A stretch of DNA of 64,000 nucleotides from Macrotis lagotis (Eukaryota > Chordata > Mammalia > Peramelemorphia > Peramelidae). The translations under genes were made by a program, and so were the position numbers. Shown here piece after piece: positions 10,741 to 22,394 of the stretch; within the stretch, counting starts at the first letter, position 1; every line of letters starts with the position of its first letter. The stretch is from contig NC_133666.1 in the NCBI RefSeq assembly GCF_037893015.1, positions 462,820,867 through 462,884,866 of the forward strand, read 5' to 3'. The notes below the pieces were generated by a model, which saw nothing but the letters and a program-made list of their open reading frames with translations, had not been told where the DNA came from and made no database searches.

Positions 10741-11234
10741 CTATTTACTATTCTTATCTGGTTGGTTGAAACCTAGTATATGGTGTTAGGACTTCATGGT
10801 ACCAACTCAAAGCTATATCTAGTCATTTGATCATATATCCCAAGTCTAGTGGGACTTTTTTCTTCCTGCCTAGCTCCCCAACCTCTCTATGCAGTGTTTC
10901 ATTATAACTATCTGATTTGTCAGCACAGGCAAATTTCACTTACTGAATCACTTTCCTTATCTCCCAGATAATTAGCACAGGTGTTAAATATGAGGGGGAG
11001 GACAGAAAGAAATGAGAAATGTTTCAGGAGTTTTTTAATAATATACGCTTACATGTTAAAGATGCGAAAACTGACATTTACAACATAAAGAGAAAAGACA
11101 CCTCTCACCAGGATCCTCAACACTTACCAACCTGCATTATTAAATTGAGAGATTATTTGAATGTTGTGATGGAGAAAAATAGACTTGGAAACATCCCATT
11201 GTTGGTTACATGAGGTTTTCAAAGGCTCTTAGGT
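10741..11234. other. Unassigned stretch
   Basis: No repeat or exon recognised. Confidence 0.4.
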
Positions 11235-11330
11235 TGAAATTTGGAAGGGACCTTAGGGATAATCACATTTCACCCTCTCATTTTACAAAAGAGGAAACTG
11301 AGGTGAAGAAATTAGAAAGGAATCTCCCAA
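11235..11330 (-). repeat. THER1-like SINE fragment
   Basis: 'ggaagggaccttagggataa' and 'cattttacaaaagaggaaac' are the inverted tail and core of the MIR-related family. Confidence 0.6.
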
Positions 11331-11624
11331 GAGAGTTTGCTCTAGGTAAATATTGTTATTGAACACAGAATGCACTGGAATAGAAGTGCCTGGAATCTAG
11401 GTATCTATCTATAGAAACAGAAAAGAAAAGATATATATGTGAGGTGTATAGGGAAAATGGTGATAATTTGACTTGGAGAAATTTGGTGATTGTATAGAGA
11501 ATTGAATGAACATGGATGAATTAAAGATGACAATGAGGCTATTATTTGAGTAAGATGTCCCTAAGCTCAGTGATTTAGAAGTATCTATGAATCCCTGATA
11601 CTGTATTGTTCTAGGGAAGAGAAG

Positions 11625-11845
11625 GAAACAAGCCCTTATTAAGCACCTACCAGGTACCAGGCAATGTACTAAATAATTTATAAATCTTATCTCATTTGAT
11701 TTTCACAGCAACCTTGAGGTAGGTGCTATTGTTATTCACATTTTACATGTTGAGGAAACTGAGGCAGGCAGAGGTTAAGTGACTTGTCCAGGTCACATGG
11801 CTAGCAAATGTTTGAGGTCAGATTTTCATTTCAGTCTTCTAGATG
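11625..11845 (-). repeat. MIR SINE
   Basis: 'aagcacctaccaggtaccag', 'atctcatttgattttcacag', 'ttgaggaaactgaggcaggc' and 'agtgacttgtccaggtcaca' form a nearly complete MIR in reverse orientation. Confidence 0.85.
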
Positions 11846-12249
11846 GCATAAAAATATAACATATAGGACAATACTATAATATAAAAACCACTTCCATTTA
11901 TCCTACTTCTGCTTTCCTTAACACTAGAGGACAGAGGGCAACAATCATCAGTGGCTATTGATCTTGTGCCTGCCTCCAAGACTGGCTGCACCCAAGGGGT
12001 CCAGTTATTGCTACACTGGGTCCCCAAGGTGGACAAAGGAACAAGGAATTTGTTAATGAATGCTTCTTTCATTTGTTAAGGATTACTGATTCTATCACTT
12101 CTAATTTGTGATTCCCAGCTTATATGTTTGGTCTTAGTTGGTTTTGTTAACTCTTTGAGTACTGGTTTTTATCACTCAGTGTGCGTCAAGGTTAGTTCAC
12201 TCATAACTTGCCAAGCTCTTTTCTAGCTTAAATCATCTGCTACCACCAA

Positions 12250-12545
12250 CAGAACAATTTTCTTAGAACTCTAATTATAATCCTTCCCTTCTCAAACATC
12301 TTCAAAGGATTCCCATTCCTTAAAGGACAAAGTCCAAATTCCTTAGTATTACATTCAAGGTTCTTAAATTTCTCATCTCAATCCACCTTTTCAGCCTTCT
12401 TCACCTATACAAACTCCCTTCTCTTAGTTAAAACATTCTATCAACATTCCTTATAGACACTAAGCACTTTCCAGTCTCTGTGCTTTCCCATTTCCTCTGC
12501 CTGGAATTCCTTGTAAACCATTTCTGCCTATTGATATTGAATCAT
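12250..12545 (+). repeat. L2 LINE fragment (end of ORF2)
   Basis: 'caaaggattcccattcctta', 'aaggacaaagtccaaattcc', 'acattcaaggttcttaaatt' and 'tttcctctgcctggaattcc' match the C-terminal part of L2 ORF2 in sense orientation, with no intact frame. Confidence 0.75.
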
Positions 12546-12573
12546 CAATTCAACAAACTTTTAATAAAGACCC

Positions 12574-12815
12574 ATTAGGGGCAGCTAGGCTAGCATAATG
12601 TAAAGAGGACTGGGTTTAGAATCTGAAAGATTCATCTTAATGAGTTCAAATCCAGCCTCAGTCACTTACTAGTTGTGTGACCCTGGGTAAATCGCTTAAC
12701 CTTGTTTGTATTAGTTCCTCTCTTATAAAATAAGATGGAGAAGGAAATGTTAAACCACTCTAGTATCTTTGCCAAGAAAATCCCAGAATAGGGTCAGGAT
12801 GTGTTAGACACAACT
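12574..12815 (+). repeat. Mar1-type SINE
   Basis: 'ggggcagctaggctagcata', 'gagttcaaatccagcctcag', 'gtgaccctgggtaaatcgct', 'ggagaaggaaatgttaaacc', 'tctttgccaagaaaatccca' and 'gtgttagacacaact' follow the Mar1 order. It lies immediately downstream of an L2 fragment. Confidence 0.85.
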
Positions 12816-12984
12816 TATAATTCAATATAAAAGGTGCATGGCATTGGGGATCTGTTTTTTGTTAGTTTTTTAGTGTAGGCAGTTGGACCTTGTTGTTAAG
12901 TACACATATGGTATTACAAATTTGGAAAGTCTTCCCACTGATGCAAACTGGGAAGTCTGAAATTTATGGACTTAGAATTTCCCA

Positions 12985-13080
12985 GGGCACTGAGAGTAAT
13001 TTACCCTGTCTCAAAAGAAGAATGTGTCAGAGGCAAGATTTGAACCCAGATCTTTTAGACTCTAAGGCTGACTCCTTATT
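12985..13080 (-). repeat. MIR-type fragment
   Basis: 'gtgtcagaggcaagatttga' and 'acccagatcttttagactct' are the inverted B-box side of a MIR-type SINE. Confidence 0.5.
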
Positions 13081-13254
13081 TATTATCAGACTATTTCTTG
13101 CTGAGTGAAAAATGCAGATGAAAAATCTATATTATAAAAACAGTCTTTATTTTGAAGGAACATTTTGTCTAATATTCAAGGAAAAGGGGGTCAAGGGATA
13201 AGACAGATATTATGTTACATCCTGGTTTAGTGACTAAGACTAGTCAAACAGAGA

Positions 13255-13605
13255 GGCTTGAAAGGTTTGAAAAGAGAAATCACAAGCTCAAATGACCTTT
13301 CTCCAATGAAACCTTCTCTTATCTCAGTGGGAAGTAATTTTCTCCTTCATTTAAATTTCACTTTTCTATGTCATTCATGTGTCACTTATTATTTATTGTC
13401 TTATAATTATTCTGCCCATGCTTTTTTCCCTCATTTAGACAATATTCTTATGGGCAGAGAGTCTATTCCATCATTCGACTTTGACATCTTAGACAACCTT
13501 TTGGTTCCATATTATTCCTAACCTACTTTCTCCCATAGTGTTTAGAGAGGAGCTTTGCACAAAGCAAGTATTCAATAAATATTTGTTAAATGAGTGAGTG
13601 AATAA
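13255..13605 (+). repeat. L2 LINE 3' end
   Basis: 'atgaaaccttctcttatctc', 'gagaggagctttgcacaaag' and 'caagtattcaataaatattt' match the L2 3' region. The 87-codon frame inside is a by-product. Confidence 0.6.
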
Positions 13606-13924
13606 CTTGCCTTCCTTTCATTACTCACTTTGACCCCTGGTTCTGTAGATTTAGGCTGTGGTCTTGATCCTAGTTTATACTAGGATCTATTCTCTTTTTG
13701 TGAAAAAAAATGGGAACAGTGAATACACATAACATAATAGTCATTTGGGTAGTAACCTAAAGTATCTTAGGGGATCTGCAGAACAAATAAGCCAAAAATA
13801 CATACTCTGTATAGAATTCTGTGCTGGCACTATCGGAATATGTATGCTGGTTTTTGGATACCCCTGTTTGTACATGTACTACTAAATAGAGGAATATTTC
13901 ATTTGTCCAGAGATCAGTTAATAA

Positions 13925-14125
13925 AAATAATAATGAAATAACATTTATGTAGCTCCTACTATCAGTCATTGTGCTAAGGAGCTTTATACATATCATCTCA
14001 TTGGATTCTCACAACAAACCTGGAAAGTAGCAGTTGTTATTCTCAGGAAACTGAAGTAATAGAGGTTAATTGACTTGCCCAGGGTGACATAACTAATAAG
14101 TTATTTGAATTCAGGTCATTGTTGA
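13925..14125 (-). repeat. MIR SINE
   Basis: 'atcatctcattggattctca', 'ttctcaggaaactgaagtaa' and 'attgacttgcccagggtgac' are the inverted MIR core and tRNA-like part. Confidence 0.8.
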
Positions 14126-14147
14126 ATAAGTAAATCCATTGGGGCAG

Positions 14148-14375
14148 GGAGGTGGTGAAGGATAAAATGCCCAGTCTGGAGTCAGGAAGACTCATCTTCA
14201 TGAGTTCAGATCTGACCTCAGATATTTACTATCTTAACCCTGTTTGCCTCAATTTCTTCATCTGTAAAATGAGCTGGAAAATGAAATAGCAAATCACTCT
14301 AGAAGACCTCCACCCCCAAAAGGTCTTGAAGAGTCAGGCACAAATGAAACAACAAAGTAACAACAACCACCTAAT
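14148..14375 (+). repeat. Mar1-type SINE
   Basis: 'ggggcagggaggtggtgaag', 'ctggagtcaggaagactcat', 'catgagttcagatctgacct', 'atctgtaaaatgagctggaa', 'tcttgaagagtcaggcacaa' and 'atgaaacaacaaagtaacaa' mark a nearly complete sense copy. Confidence 0.88.
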
Positions 14376-14379
14376 TACA

Positions 14380-14690
14380 AATCCCTGCAGTTTCTAGTTC
14401 CTTTCATACTGACTTCTTCCCAGGCTTTCTCCCTTTATGACCCTGTAGAAAGTTTGAATTCCATACATCTTCTCTCTTTACGTAAGAGGTCAGAAAATCT
14501 GAAGAAACTGAAGAGTGCAAGAGACTAAAGAGAAAAAGTCATTGGATCTCTCTTCTCTCCAGCTCTCATCAACTCCACTCCACCCATACAGGTGTAGGAC
14601 ATTTAATTTCCACCAATAAAGAGAGATTTCATATCAGTGGAGGCTTTGGGTCTCAAAGTTACATGTCTCCCCGGACAGAAATTTTTCGTA
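14380..14690. other. Possible decayed LTR fragment
   Basis: An AATAAA signal near 14,617 is followed by 'ggaggctttgggtctcaaag' and 'acatgtctccccggacagaa', a layout resembling the R-U5 part of a retroviral LTR on the plus strand. No matching second LTR or internal retroviral sequence is seen, so this is only suggestive. Confidence 0.25.
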
Positions 14691-15420
14691 GTTCCTTGAG
14701 AAAATTAGTTGGGCCAAGTGGAAAACCTGTAACTTTAAAGTATTTTTTTTTAAATCCTATAACTTTACAGTCCTTTGAACAACAGCAATAATTTTGCTAG
14801 AATCTCATGTAAGCAAATTTTAGAGCCATTGAAAATAAAACTGAAATAAAATAGAACCTCACATTAACAAGACATATAGTATAGATCTGAAAGAATATTA
14901 CCTGGGAGGCTACTGTAGTAACAACTCTAACAATATATAGGATATTATACATGCCCATTTCATAAGTACATTCATGTCCATAGAACTAGTTATCATGAAA
15001 AGCAATAAACAAAAAAGAAAACTAACAATAACCCTTTGGCCTGTATTTAAATTACAATTTAACTAAAAGCTTTGGCTTCTACACAGAAAGATTAATAAGT
15101 AGACATTGTGATATCAAGTTTTGCATATATCTGGGCAACAACATTAGAGGCTGACCATATGAAATGGACCTTTATGTAATTTCATATTACTGTTGTTCAG
15201 GTGAATTACCAAATGTTTCAATAGGCTTGATTTTTATTCTGCTGTTATGTTCATTTGACTCTTTTGTGGCATATTTATATTCCAGAGCTTTTTCAAATGA
15301 ACATTTTTGAGTATTTGACTTTTTAAGTCCAAGTATAAAAACTTTACATTTTTCTTTATTAAATCTAAGCAGCCTAATCTAGTTTCCATATCCATGTATG
15401 TACACATATATCTATTTATT
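14691..15420. other. Unassigned stretch
   Basis: AT-rich with no repeat family I can name. Confidence 0.4.
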
Positions 15421-15423
15421 ATT

Positions 15424-15662
15424 TTTCAGTTGTTTCAGTCCTGTCTAACTCTTCCTGACTCTATTTGGAGTTTTCCTGGCAAAAACATTGGAGCAATTTG
15501 CCATTTGCTTCTCCAGAATAATTTTACAGATGAGGAAACTGAGGCAAACATATTTAAATGACTTGTCCAGGGTCACACAGCCAGTAAGTATTTGAAGCCA
15601 GATTTGTAATTGGGAAGATGTCTTCCTGACTCCAGGTCCAGTGTTCTATTCCACTTACCTCT
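15424..15662 (-). repeat. Mar1-type SINE
   Basis: 'cagttgtttcagtcctgtct', 'cctggcaaaaacattggagc', 'cagatgaggaaactgaggca' and 'gtcacacagccagtaagtat' are in the reverse order of Mar1. Confidence 0.9.
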
Positions 15663-15688
15663 ATATGTGTGTATTGGTACACACCAAT

Positions 15689-15689
<1 letters not shown>

Positions 15690-15722
<33 letters not shown>
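15690..15722. repeat. (CA)16 microsatellite
   Basis: A pure CA dinucleotide run, adjacent to the head side of an inverted Mar1 SINE. Confidence 0.97.
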
Positions 15723-15729
<7 letters not shown>

Positions 15730-15811
15730 TATAATCAAAATTGTATTTCATCGTGTTAGCTATCCCTTCTAGTTCTATGTATCTGCAAACCTGGTCAACC
15801 AATTTCTTTTA

Positions 15812-16145
15812 ATAACAAGCATTTATTGTCTACTGTGTACCACAGATTCTTCAAGTTGAAGGAGATGCAAAGGGATTAATCTAAAGCAGGAGACAATTAG
15901 GAAGACAACATGTACACATATTTGAATATACACAGTAAACACTTAAGGAATAAATTCAAGGTGATTTGGGGATAGTCACCTGATCTGATCAGTGCTTTAG
16001 GAATATCACATTTGCAGTTATGTGAAGGGTAAATAGAGAGGAAAAGATTTACAGCAGCAAGATGGAACAAGTGGAAGACCATAGCAATAGTTGAGGGGAG
16101 AGGCAATGATGGCCTAAACTAGGTGATGGTCATGTGAGCATAGAG
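15812..16145 (-). repeat. L2 LINE, antisense 3' part
   Basis: 'aacaagcatttattgtctac' is the inverted L2 terminus. It continues with 'gcaggagacaattaggaaga' and 'caagtggaagaccatagcaa', then an inverted ORF2 segment. Confidence 0.65.
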
Positions 16146-17141
16146 AAGAGAATAGATGAGTCTTACTAGTACTGAAACAATCATATTAGTCTATCACTTT
16201 CATAACATGATTTTAGGTCAATGACCAGAGATCTTGCTATCTATAATGGCATTGCATTTCTGACATCGTATGATACAACATGCATCTCTAGAGACAAAAG
16301 GTATCTTCAAGGTTTCCACTCAATACCCTTAGAATTAAATGGAAGACATTTTTAGTAATGGTTAAATGTAGAATCCATAAAATGTGGTATTTAAGAAAAT
16401 ATATTCTAGAATAAATATGGCATTAAACATTTTTAAAGATTTTTGATGTAATTAAATTTATAGGAAACCCCTCTTGCTTTCTGCTTTTCTTCTCCATAGT
16501 ATAGGAAGACAATACATGACCACAATGGGCAGGTATAGATCTCAAACCTTCTCACTTGCTTCCATTATGTTATGTAAATAGATAAAGTTGGTTTGCATAC
16601 ACTCATTATATTCTGCAGGATTTTAGCCTCTGTAACATACTGAGCTTCATAAAACACTCTATTTTATGTATGTAGGAGGGAGTCTTATCTGAGATGGAGT
16701 TGGCAGGGAGGGGTGGGAGATAGAAGATGGGAGAGGCTCTGCAATACACTAGTGATTCTTCACTAAGATGCAGTCTTCCCTGCAGTCAATTTGGGAGTGC
16801 TGATTTGGCTTCTGTGTCTGGGTGTTTGTTCACAGTCCACAAATCTGTGTCTGTGTTCAAGGAAGTATGCAATTCCACTGTGATAGAGAAGCACAGGTCT
16901 CCTATGAATGCTATTTCCCCAGACTCCATAGCATCTTAGACACAGTAGCTAAGCAATCTTCATTCACATGCACCCAAGACAGGTGAGAGAACAGATGAAA
17001 AGCTTGATATTTAAAGCTATGATATCAATGTAATTTTTAAATGAAATCTGCATTTTATAGAGCTAGTAATAAGCTTTAGCAACAATTCTTCAGAATCTGG
17101 AAATGGAATTCCTGATGGTATTTTAGGAATATGTTATTTGT
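16146..17141. other. Unassigned stretch
   Basis: About 1 kb without a repeat I can name. The 70-codon plus-strand frame at 16,727-16,939 has no known domain. Confidence 0.4.
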
Positions 17142-17157
17142 CAAAATTGCAAATAGA

Positions 17158-17316
17158 TGGGGACAGCTAGGTGTGCAATGGATTGAGTATTGGCCCTGGA
17201 GTCAGGAGGACCTGAGTTCAAATTTGACCTCAGACATTTACTAATTACCTAGTTGTATGACCTTGGGTAAGTCACTTAACCCCACTGCCTTGCAAAAACC
17301 TAAAAAGCAGCAACAA
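17158..17316 (+). mobile_element. WSINE1-type SINE with perfect 16-bp target duplication
   Basis: A full-length SINE (gggacagctaggtgtgcaat to taaccccactgccttgc plus A-rich tail). CAAAATTGCAAATAGA occurs at 17,142-17,157 and again at 17,317-17,332, a perfect target-site duplication typical of L1-driven insertion. Confidence 0.95.
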
Positions 17317-17439
17317 CAAAATTGCAAATAGAATCTTCAAAGGGAAATCATATTTGGGTCATAGATACAAAAAATATGTAATTAAAAGCCAGTTAAAAGC
17401 AACAACAACCACAGTACTAAATGTCAAGTAAATTTCGAG

Positions 17440-17850
17440 AAAACAGAATCCTGGAATCTCAGAGTCTGAAATGATATTAGAGGCTCCTTAGTATAACTCA
17501 CACCTAAATAAGAATTCTTTCTGTAATGTCTGTAATAAGTGGTCATCTAGCTTTTTCCTTTAAGACATTCAGTAAAGGAGAAAACACTATCTCCAGAGTC
17601 AGTTCATTATACTTTTGTATAACTCAGAAGGTCTTTCTCCCCCTGAACCCTGCCCCCCAGTCTCATATGCAGTCTAAATTTACCTTCATGTAACTTATAC
17701 TCATTTCTCCTGGTACAACGTATTAACCAAAAGGAAAAAAATGATTCCTTTTCCATGACAATCCTTGAAATGATTTAAGACAGTTACTGGGCCTTCTACT
17801 TCCCCTCTCCTCTTCAAATTTACCACATGGTTTAATAAGTAACAGGAAGA
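17440..17850 (-). repeat. L3/CR1-type LINE 3' fragment, antisense
   Basis: 'attcagtaaaggagaaaaca', 'ctatctccagagtcagttca', 'tgatttaagacagttactgg' and 'cctctcctcttcaaatttac' follow the inverted L3/CR1 3' region, the same family as the larger copy at 47.2-48.9 kb. Confidence 0.55.
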
Positions 17851-17898
17851 GGGATGGTAGCAGAAGGAAATTATTTTTTTAAAAAAATGAAAGGTCCT

Positions 17899-18062
17899 GG
17901 GGCAGCTAGGTGACACAGTAAATAGAGCACTGACCTTGGCGTCAGGAGCATGAATTCAAATCCAGCCACAGACACTTAATAATAATTGCCTAGCTTTGAG
18001 ACCTTGGGCAAATCAGTTAACCCCATTGCCTTGCAAAAAAACTAAAAAAAAAAGAAAAAAGA
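17899..18062 (+). repeat. WSINE1-type SINE
   Basis: 'ggggcagctaggtgacacag' through 'agttaaccccattgccttgc' and a long A-rich tail. The middle has a small duplication (aataataattgcc). Confidence 0.93.
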
Positions 18063-18877
18063 AAGATATTTAAAGAATGACATCATTGTGGAATCTGAAA
18101 CTAGGTGTTTTTAGGCAAAAGCTTATCAAATATGGTCATGATAAAGTGTGGGAAACAAGGAAAGAAGAGAATTATCACTGAATTTAATCTGGAATTAAAT
18201 CAGGAAAGTCCATAGAGTTGTGGTGATACTACATACCTATATTTGAATGAAATCGAGCAGATCAAAGAACATGAATTGTATTGACTGTGCTTGGCATTGC
18301 CCAACAAAGAAGTATATAATGTGCATTAAATTAGTCTTCTGGTGATGGATAAAGTACTCAAAAATCCAAAGAGTCATTTTATTCTCTATTAGACACAGTT
18401 AATAAAGGACTTATTTTAGCCATATGCATAATTTAATATGCATAGAAGTACCATCATCTACTCAGGGTATATTTAGTCTTGAGCTGCTGTTGTGTTAACA
18501 GTTGTGACTGCTTGTGTGAGGAGAGCTGCCAATGGAAGGAGCTCTCACCATGGCTGATGATGCTAAGATAGACTTCCTGAAAATCACAGTCAGAAAAAGA
18601 TAGTAGCAAGAAGGGACAGCCAAAGAAAGACTGTGGAACACTAACCTGACCTACTTAGCACTTACTAGAGCCTCAAACAGAAGTTTATTTTTTGCATCTG
18701 GAGACAGCAGTCTCATTCTAAGTTCAGTCATTTGAAGAATATAATTCTCAATAAAAAATCTGAACACAGTGACTGACCCTCAGATTTAGTAGTGTCATTT
18801 AAGAATCACAAAGGACTGTGTGAATAGAGAAAGAAAGCAATTTCCCAAGCAACATGTCATGTTTGTTGATCATATTT
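18063..18877. other. Unassigned stretch
   Basis: No repeat identified. A CACCATGG start context at 18,547 opens a frame that stops after only 17 codons, so it is not called as a gene. Confidence 0.4.
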
Positions 18878-19122
18878 CTAGCTAGGTGGTGCAGTGGATA
18901 AATAAGTAGACCCGGAGTCAAGAAGACTTAAATTCTGGCCTCAGTCACTGACTAGTTGTGGAACCCTGGGCAAGTCATTTAATTGCCTCAGTTCCTTCAT
19001 CTGTATAAAGGATATAATAATGGCACCTGCCCCATAAGATTACAAAGCTCAAATGTGAGACTATCTGTAAAGCACTTAGCAAATAATAGGTATTATATAA
19101 ACACCAGCCATTATAATTGATA
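18878..19122 (+). repeat. MIR-type marsupial SINE (tRNA head plus MIR tail)
   Basis: 'ctaggtggtgcagtggataa', 'gaaccctgggcaagtcattt', 'tgcctcagttccttcatctg', 'tctgtaaagcacttagcaaa' and 'taggtattatataaacacca'. It carries an unusual 'gataaataagtagacc' in its head. Confidence 0.85.
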
Positions 19123-19285
19123 CTTTATTGCTCCCTTTGTATAGTTACAGAACAAAATCAAGACATAATATCATAAATGAGTGCTCACTTCCAAAAGCAT
19201 GTACAATTTATCAGATCTTTTGGCCATATTCAATCAAATGTTATTTGCAAATTTGGTGGCTTGATGGTCAATGAAGAGTAGTGAA

Positions 19286-19540
19286 GGACAACCAGGTGGT
19301 TGTATTAGATAGAATATTAGACTTGGAATCAGGAAGACCTACCTTCCTGAGTTCAGATCTGAAATCAGATATTTTTTTCTGTGACTCTGGGCAAATCACT
19401 AACTATTAACTCAGTTTTTTTTCATCTATAAAGTGAGTTGGAGAAGGAATGGCAAGGAATTCCAGTATATTTACCAAGAAAACCCTAAATGAGATCACAC
19501 AAGAGTCGTCTGTGACTGAAATGACTCAACAACTACAAAG
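19286..19540 (+). repeat. Mar1-type SINE
   Basis: 'gacttggaatcaggaagacc', 'gagttcagatctgaaatcag', 'gtgagttggagaaggaatgg', 'ttaccaagaaaaccctaaat' and 'tgaaatgactcaacaac' are in sense order. Confidence 0.88.
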
Positions 19541-19906
19541 AGAAATGGGAAAAAATTATCTAAATCTAAAGGGAGTGAGAAAACTAGGCAGATCCATACA
19601 AAATATTCAATTTTCTGTAAATTTGATTAGCTAGTATTACAAATGGCCTTTAAATATAAAGTATTTGATAGTTCATAATTAATTTTAGCATTTTTCTCAA
19701 CTCAACAATTTTTACAATCTCGTGCCTACCAATATTATGGCAATGATGAAATGAGTATCAATATCTAACAAAGTATAGCATTAATACTGATGATAATTAT
19801 GAACTTGATTTCAAATTTTCTCATGACTATTTTATCTTAAACAAATTTCAGTCCTTGAGCCTAATGCTAATTGGTAACGGTAAAAATGTCTTTTCAGCAT
19901 GATAGA

Positions 19907-19950
<44 letters not shown>
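19907..19950. repeat. (ATCT)11 microsatellite
   Basis: A pure tetranucleotide run of eleven units. Confidence 0.97.
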
Positions 19951-19952
<2 letters not shown>

Positions 19953-20885
19953 TTACATATATATGAGAAAGTTTTGATGTGTTCTTTCAATAAATCAAAA
20001 TGATTTAATTCAATTAAACAATTACATATTAATGTATATTATGTGCAAAGCATTCTACAATGATCTGAATCTACAAAAACCAAATAATAATATATAATAA
20101 TATTATATAAATTATAGGTGGTGCAGTAGATAAATAAGTAGACCTGGAGTCAGGATAATAATAATATATTCCTCTGCTAAAAGATTTTGGAATAATAATA
20201 GTCCAAATGTTTAAGTAAATGGTATACTATTCAAAATATTTAATTTGAGATAAATTATGTGTGCAACATATGAATTGATTTGATGTAATTCTTTGCTATT
20301 ATTGATGTTACATTCACACATATGATATGCAGTTTTAAGTCAGTGTGGACTCTTTGGAGAGGAGTACAGAAAATTTCTTTGGACTGCTAGAAATTGTTCA
20401 TTAGAGATGAATCAACTCCAGAATATTAAATCCTTTGCAGAGTTTAGACAACTTTGATCTGTTTCAGATATCATATATCTTAACCACTAGTAGAATAAGT
20501 AAAGGAAACAGGTGACAAAATACACATCTTCCTACTTGTTTTTGCTGATTCATAGTACTTGTTCTTTCAACCATTTTGATACTTAACCTTTTTATTTGAC
20601 TTCATATATTAAATCTTAACTGTAATTCCTTAAGACATGGAATAGACCAAAATTCCAATAAATCATCTTTCATAAAGATAGGTATAATAAAAAGATTTTT
20701 AAAAGTTACAGCACAAAATAAAACATAATATTCTGAATTAAACTGGATGAATAAAGGTGAAAGAATGGGCAATTTGTAAATTAAATGAGACTAATAATTA
20801 CTGACCTCAAGTCATTTTTCATTCCTGAAAAAAAGATATAAAATGGGGGAGGGGATAATTATAAATTAAATTTAAAAATTATGAA
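19951..20885. other. Unassigned AT-rich stretch with a SINE-head fragment
   Basis: Mostly AT-rich. At about 20,116-20,154 there is an isolated copy of a SINE head (aggtggtgcagtagataaat) without the rest of the element. Confidence 0.45.
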
Positions 20886-20903
20886 ATATATATATATATA
20901 TAT
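20886..20903. repeat. Short (AT)n run
   Basis: Nine AT units in AT-rich sequence. Confidence 0.85.
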
Positions 20904-20929
20904 CAAGGAAAGAACATTTCCACACACAA

Positions 20930-21655
20930 AAAAGAACAGAAAATGATGCTGTTTCCAAATGTCTTTGACATACAGCTTGCTTTAAGAAAAAGTAGAAGTA
21001 TATAATATATTCAAAGCAGTCTTATTTGTCTCTTCAAAATTTCCTTCTGTTCTCTTCTGTGCATTGAAAAATGCTTCAATGACTTTATTTTGTTTATTTT
21101 CTGTTGTTTTTTTCTGTTACCCTATCACTAGCTCTTCTTTATCCCCTATAAAGAAAAACCTATTCTTCATAGCCCATAAGTAATCTAGCAAAATAAATCA
21201 ATACACATGCCATGTCTAAAAATAGCATTGCAATTGTTGATTTCCCTACTCTCCCCCAATGAAAAAAAAAAAACCTCCTAGGTCTGGTCAATCAAAAATA
21301 AATCTGCATAGAGCTGATTTGTGAAAATGTATTTCTCATTCTATCCTTTGAGTTCATCAACTCTCTGGCAAGTGTTATGACACAAAGAAGTAAGAAACAT
21401 GCTTAATCATGGGTCATTTGGAGAAAAAAATCAGTTGGTCATTGCATTGATCAAAGTTCTTAAGTCTTTGAAATTATTTTTTGCTATACAGTATTGTTCT
21501 TTTATAAATAGTTCCATTGATTCTATTCACTTATCTATATAAGATAGAACAAATCTTCCCAGGTTTCTCCAAAATCCTCTTTTATGATTTCTTATGGAGA
21601 AATGTTTCACTATGTTCACATATATTAACTTATTAATTCACTCAAAAATGTAAGG
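20930..21655 (-). repeat. L1 LINE 3' UTR and ORF2 end, antisense
   Basis: 'tctgtgcattgaaaaatgct', 'atgccatgtctaaaaatagc', 'gttggtcattgcattgatca', 'aagttcttaagtctttgaaa' and 'cttcccaggtttctccaaaa' are inverted marsupial L1. The same 3' UTR portion recurs at 31.1 kb. Confidence 0.75.
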
Positions 21656-21689
21656 AGAATACAATATTAAGTTGAAAAGAAAGTTAAAA

Positions 21690-22070
21690 TAAAATAAAAA
21701 ATGTTATAGTAATTATATTTGTGTAATATTCTAAGCTCTGCAAAGTGCTTTCTTTATAACAATTAAAAGCTCCATTCAGTTGTTGTTTAAGTTCTTGGCA
21801 AAGATACTGGAGTGGTTTGCCATTTTCTCCTGTAGCTCATTTTGCAGATGAGGTACTGAGACAAAAGGGTTAAGTGACTTGCCCAGGGTCATACAGATAG
21901 TACTTATCTGAGGTCATACTTGAATCCAGGTCTTCCTAACTCTAGACCCTCCTTTATTATCTAGCTGCCTAGAATCTCCTATTTTATAGAGAAGCAAATT
22001 GAAGCTTAAATAATTGCCAATTAACTAGTTAATTTGGGAACTGAGATTCAAATTTGTTTCATCTAAACTA
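21690..22070 (-). repeat. MIR SINE split by a Mar1 insertion
   Basis: 'taatattctaagctctgcaa' before and 'tttatagagaagcaaattga' after the Mar1 copy at 21,776-21,972 look like the two halves of one inverted MIR. Confidence 0.5.
21776..21972 (-). repeat. Mar1-type SINE nested in MIR
   Basis: 'ttcagttgttgtttaagttc', 'ttggcaaagatactggagtg', 'cattttgcagatgaggtact', 'agtgacttgcccagggtcat' and 'tctagctgcct'. About 40 bases of the inverted tail are missing after the first segment. Confidence 0.88.
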
Positions 22071-22269
22071 CATTTTGGTAACTATTATAATTTCTCCTAC
22101 CCTATCTACTCTAGTTTATTTTGCGGAACTAGAGGTAATCACAAGAGACTTTTGTGGGTTATGGGCCAAACTACCTTATCTACTCAATGGAGATTATCAG
22201 GGCAGGTGATTGTGACTCTTCCATTCTGCTCCTTGCATAAGGCTCATTTGTTTCTGATATCACTGTGTC

Positions 22270-22273
<4 letters not shown>

Positions 22274-22325
<52 letters not shown>

Positions 22326-22340
22326 TGTGTGTGTGTAGGT
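22274..22340. repeat. (GT)n microsatellite
   Basis: A run of GT dinucleotides interrupted once by AT at 22,319-22,320, followed by a looser GT-rich tail to about 22,378. The Val/Cys-rich frames here are artefacts. Confidence 0.97.
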
Positions 22341-22394
22341 GTGTGTATGCCTGTATCTATGTGTCTGTGTGCATGTGGGTCTCCACCTAGAAAA

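Noticed and set aside
18530..18620. Good start context (CACCATGG) suggesting a short gene
   Set aside because: The frame stops after 17 codons. The downstream text can be joined only by assuming a frameshift, and I recognise no protein.
19907..19950. CRISPR-like short direct repeats
   Set aside because: It is a simple ATCT microsatellite with no spacers; nothing in the window resembles a CRISPR array.
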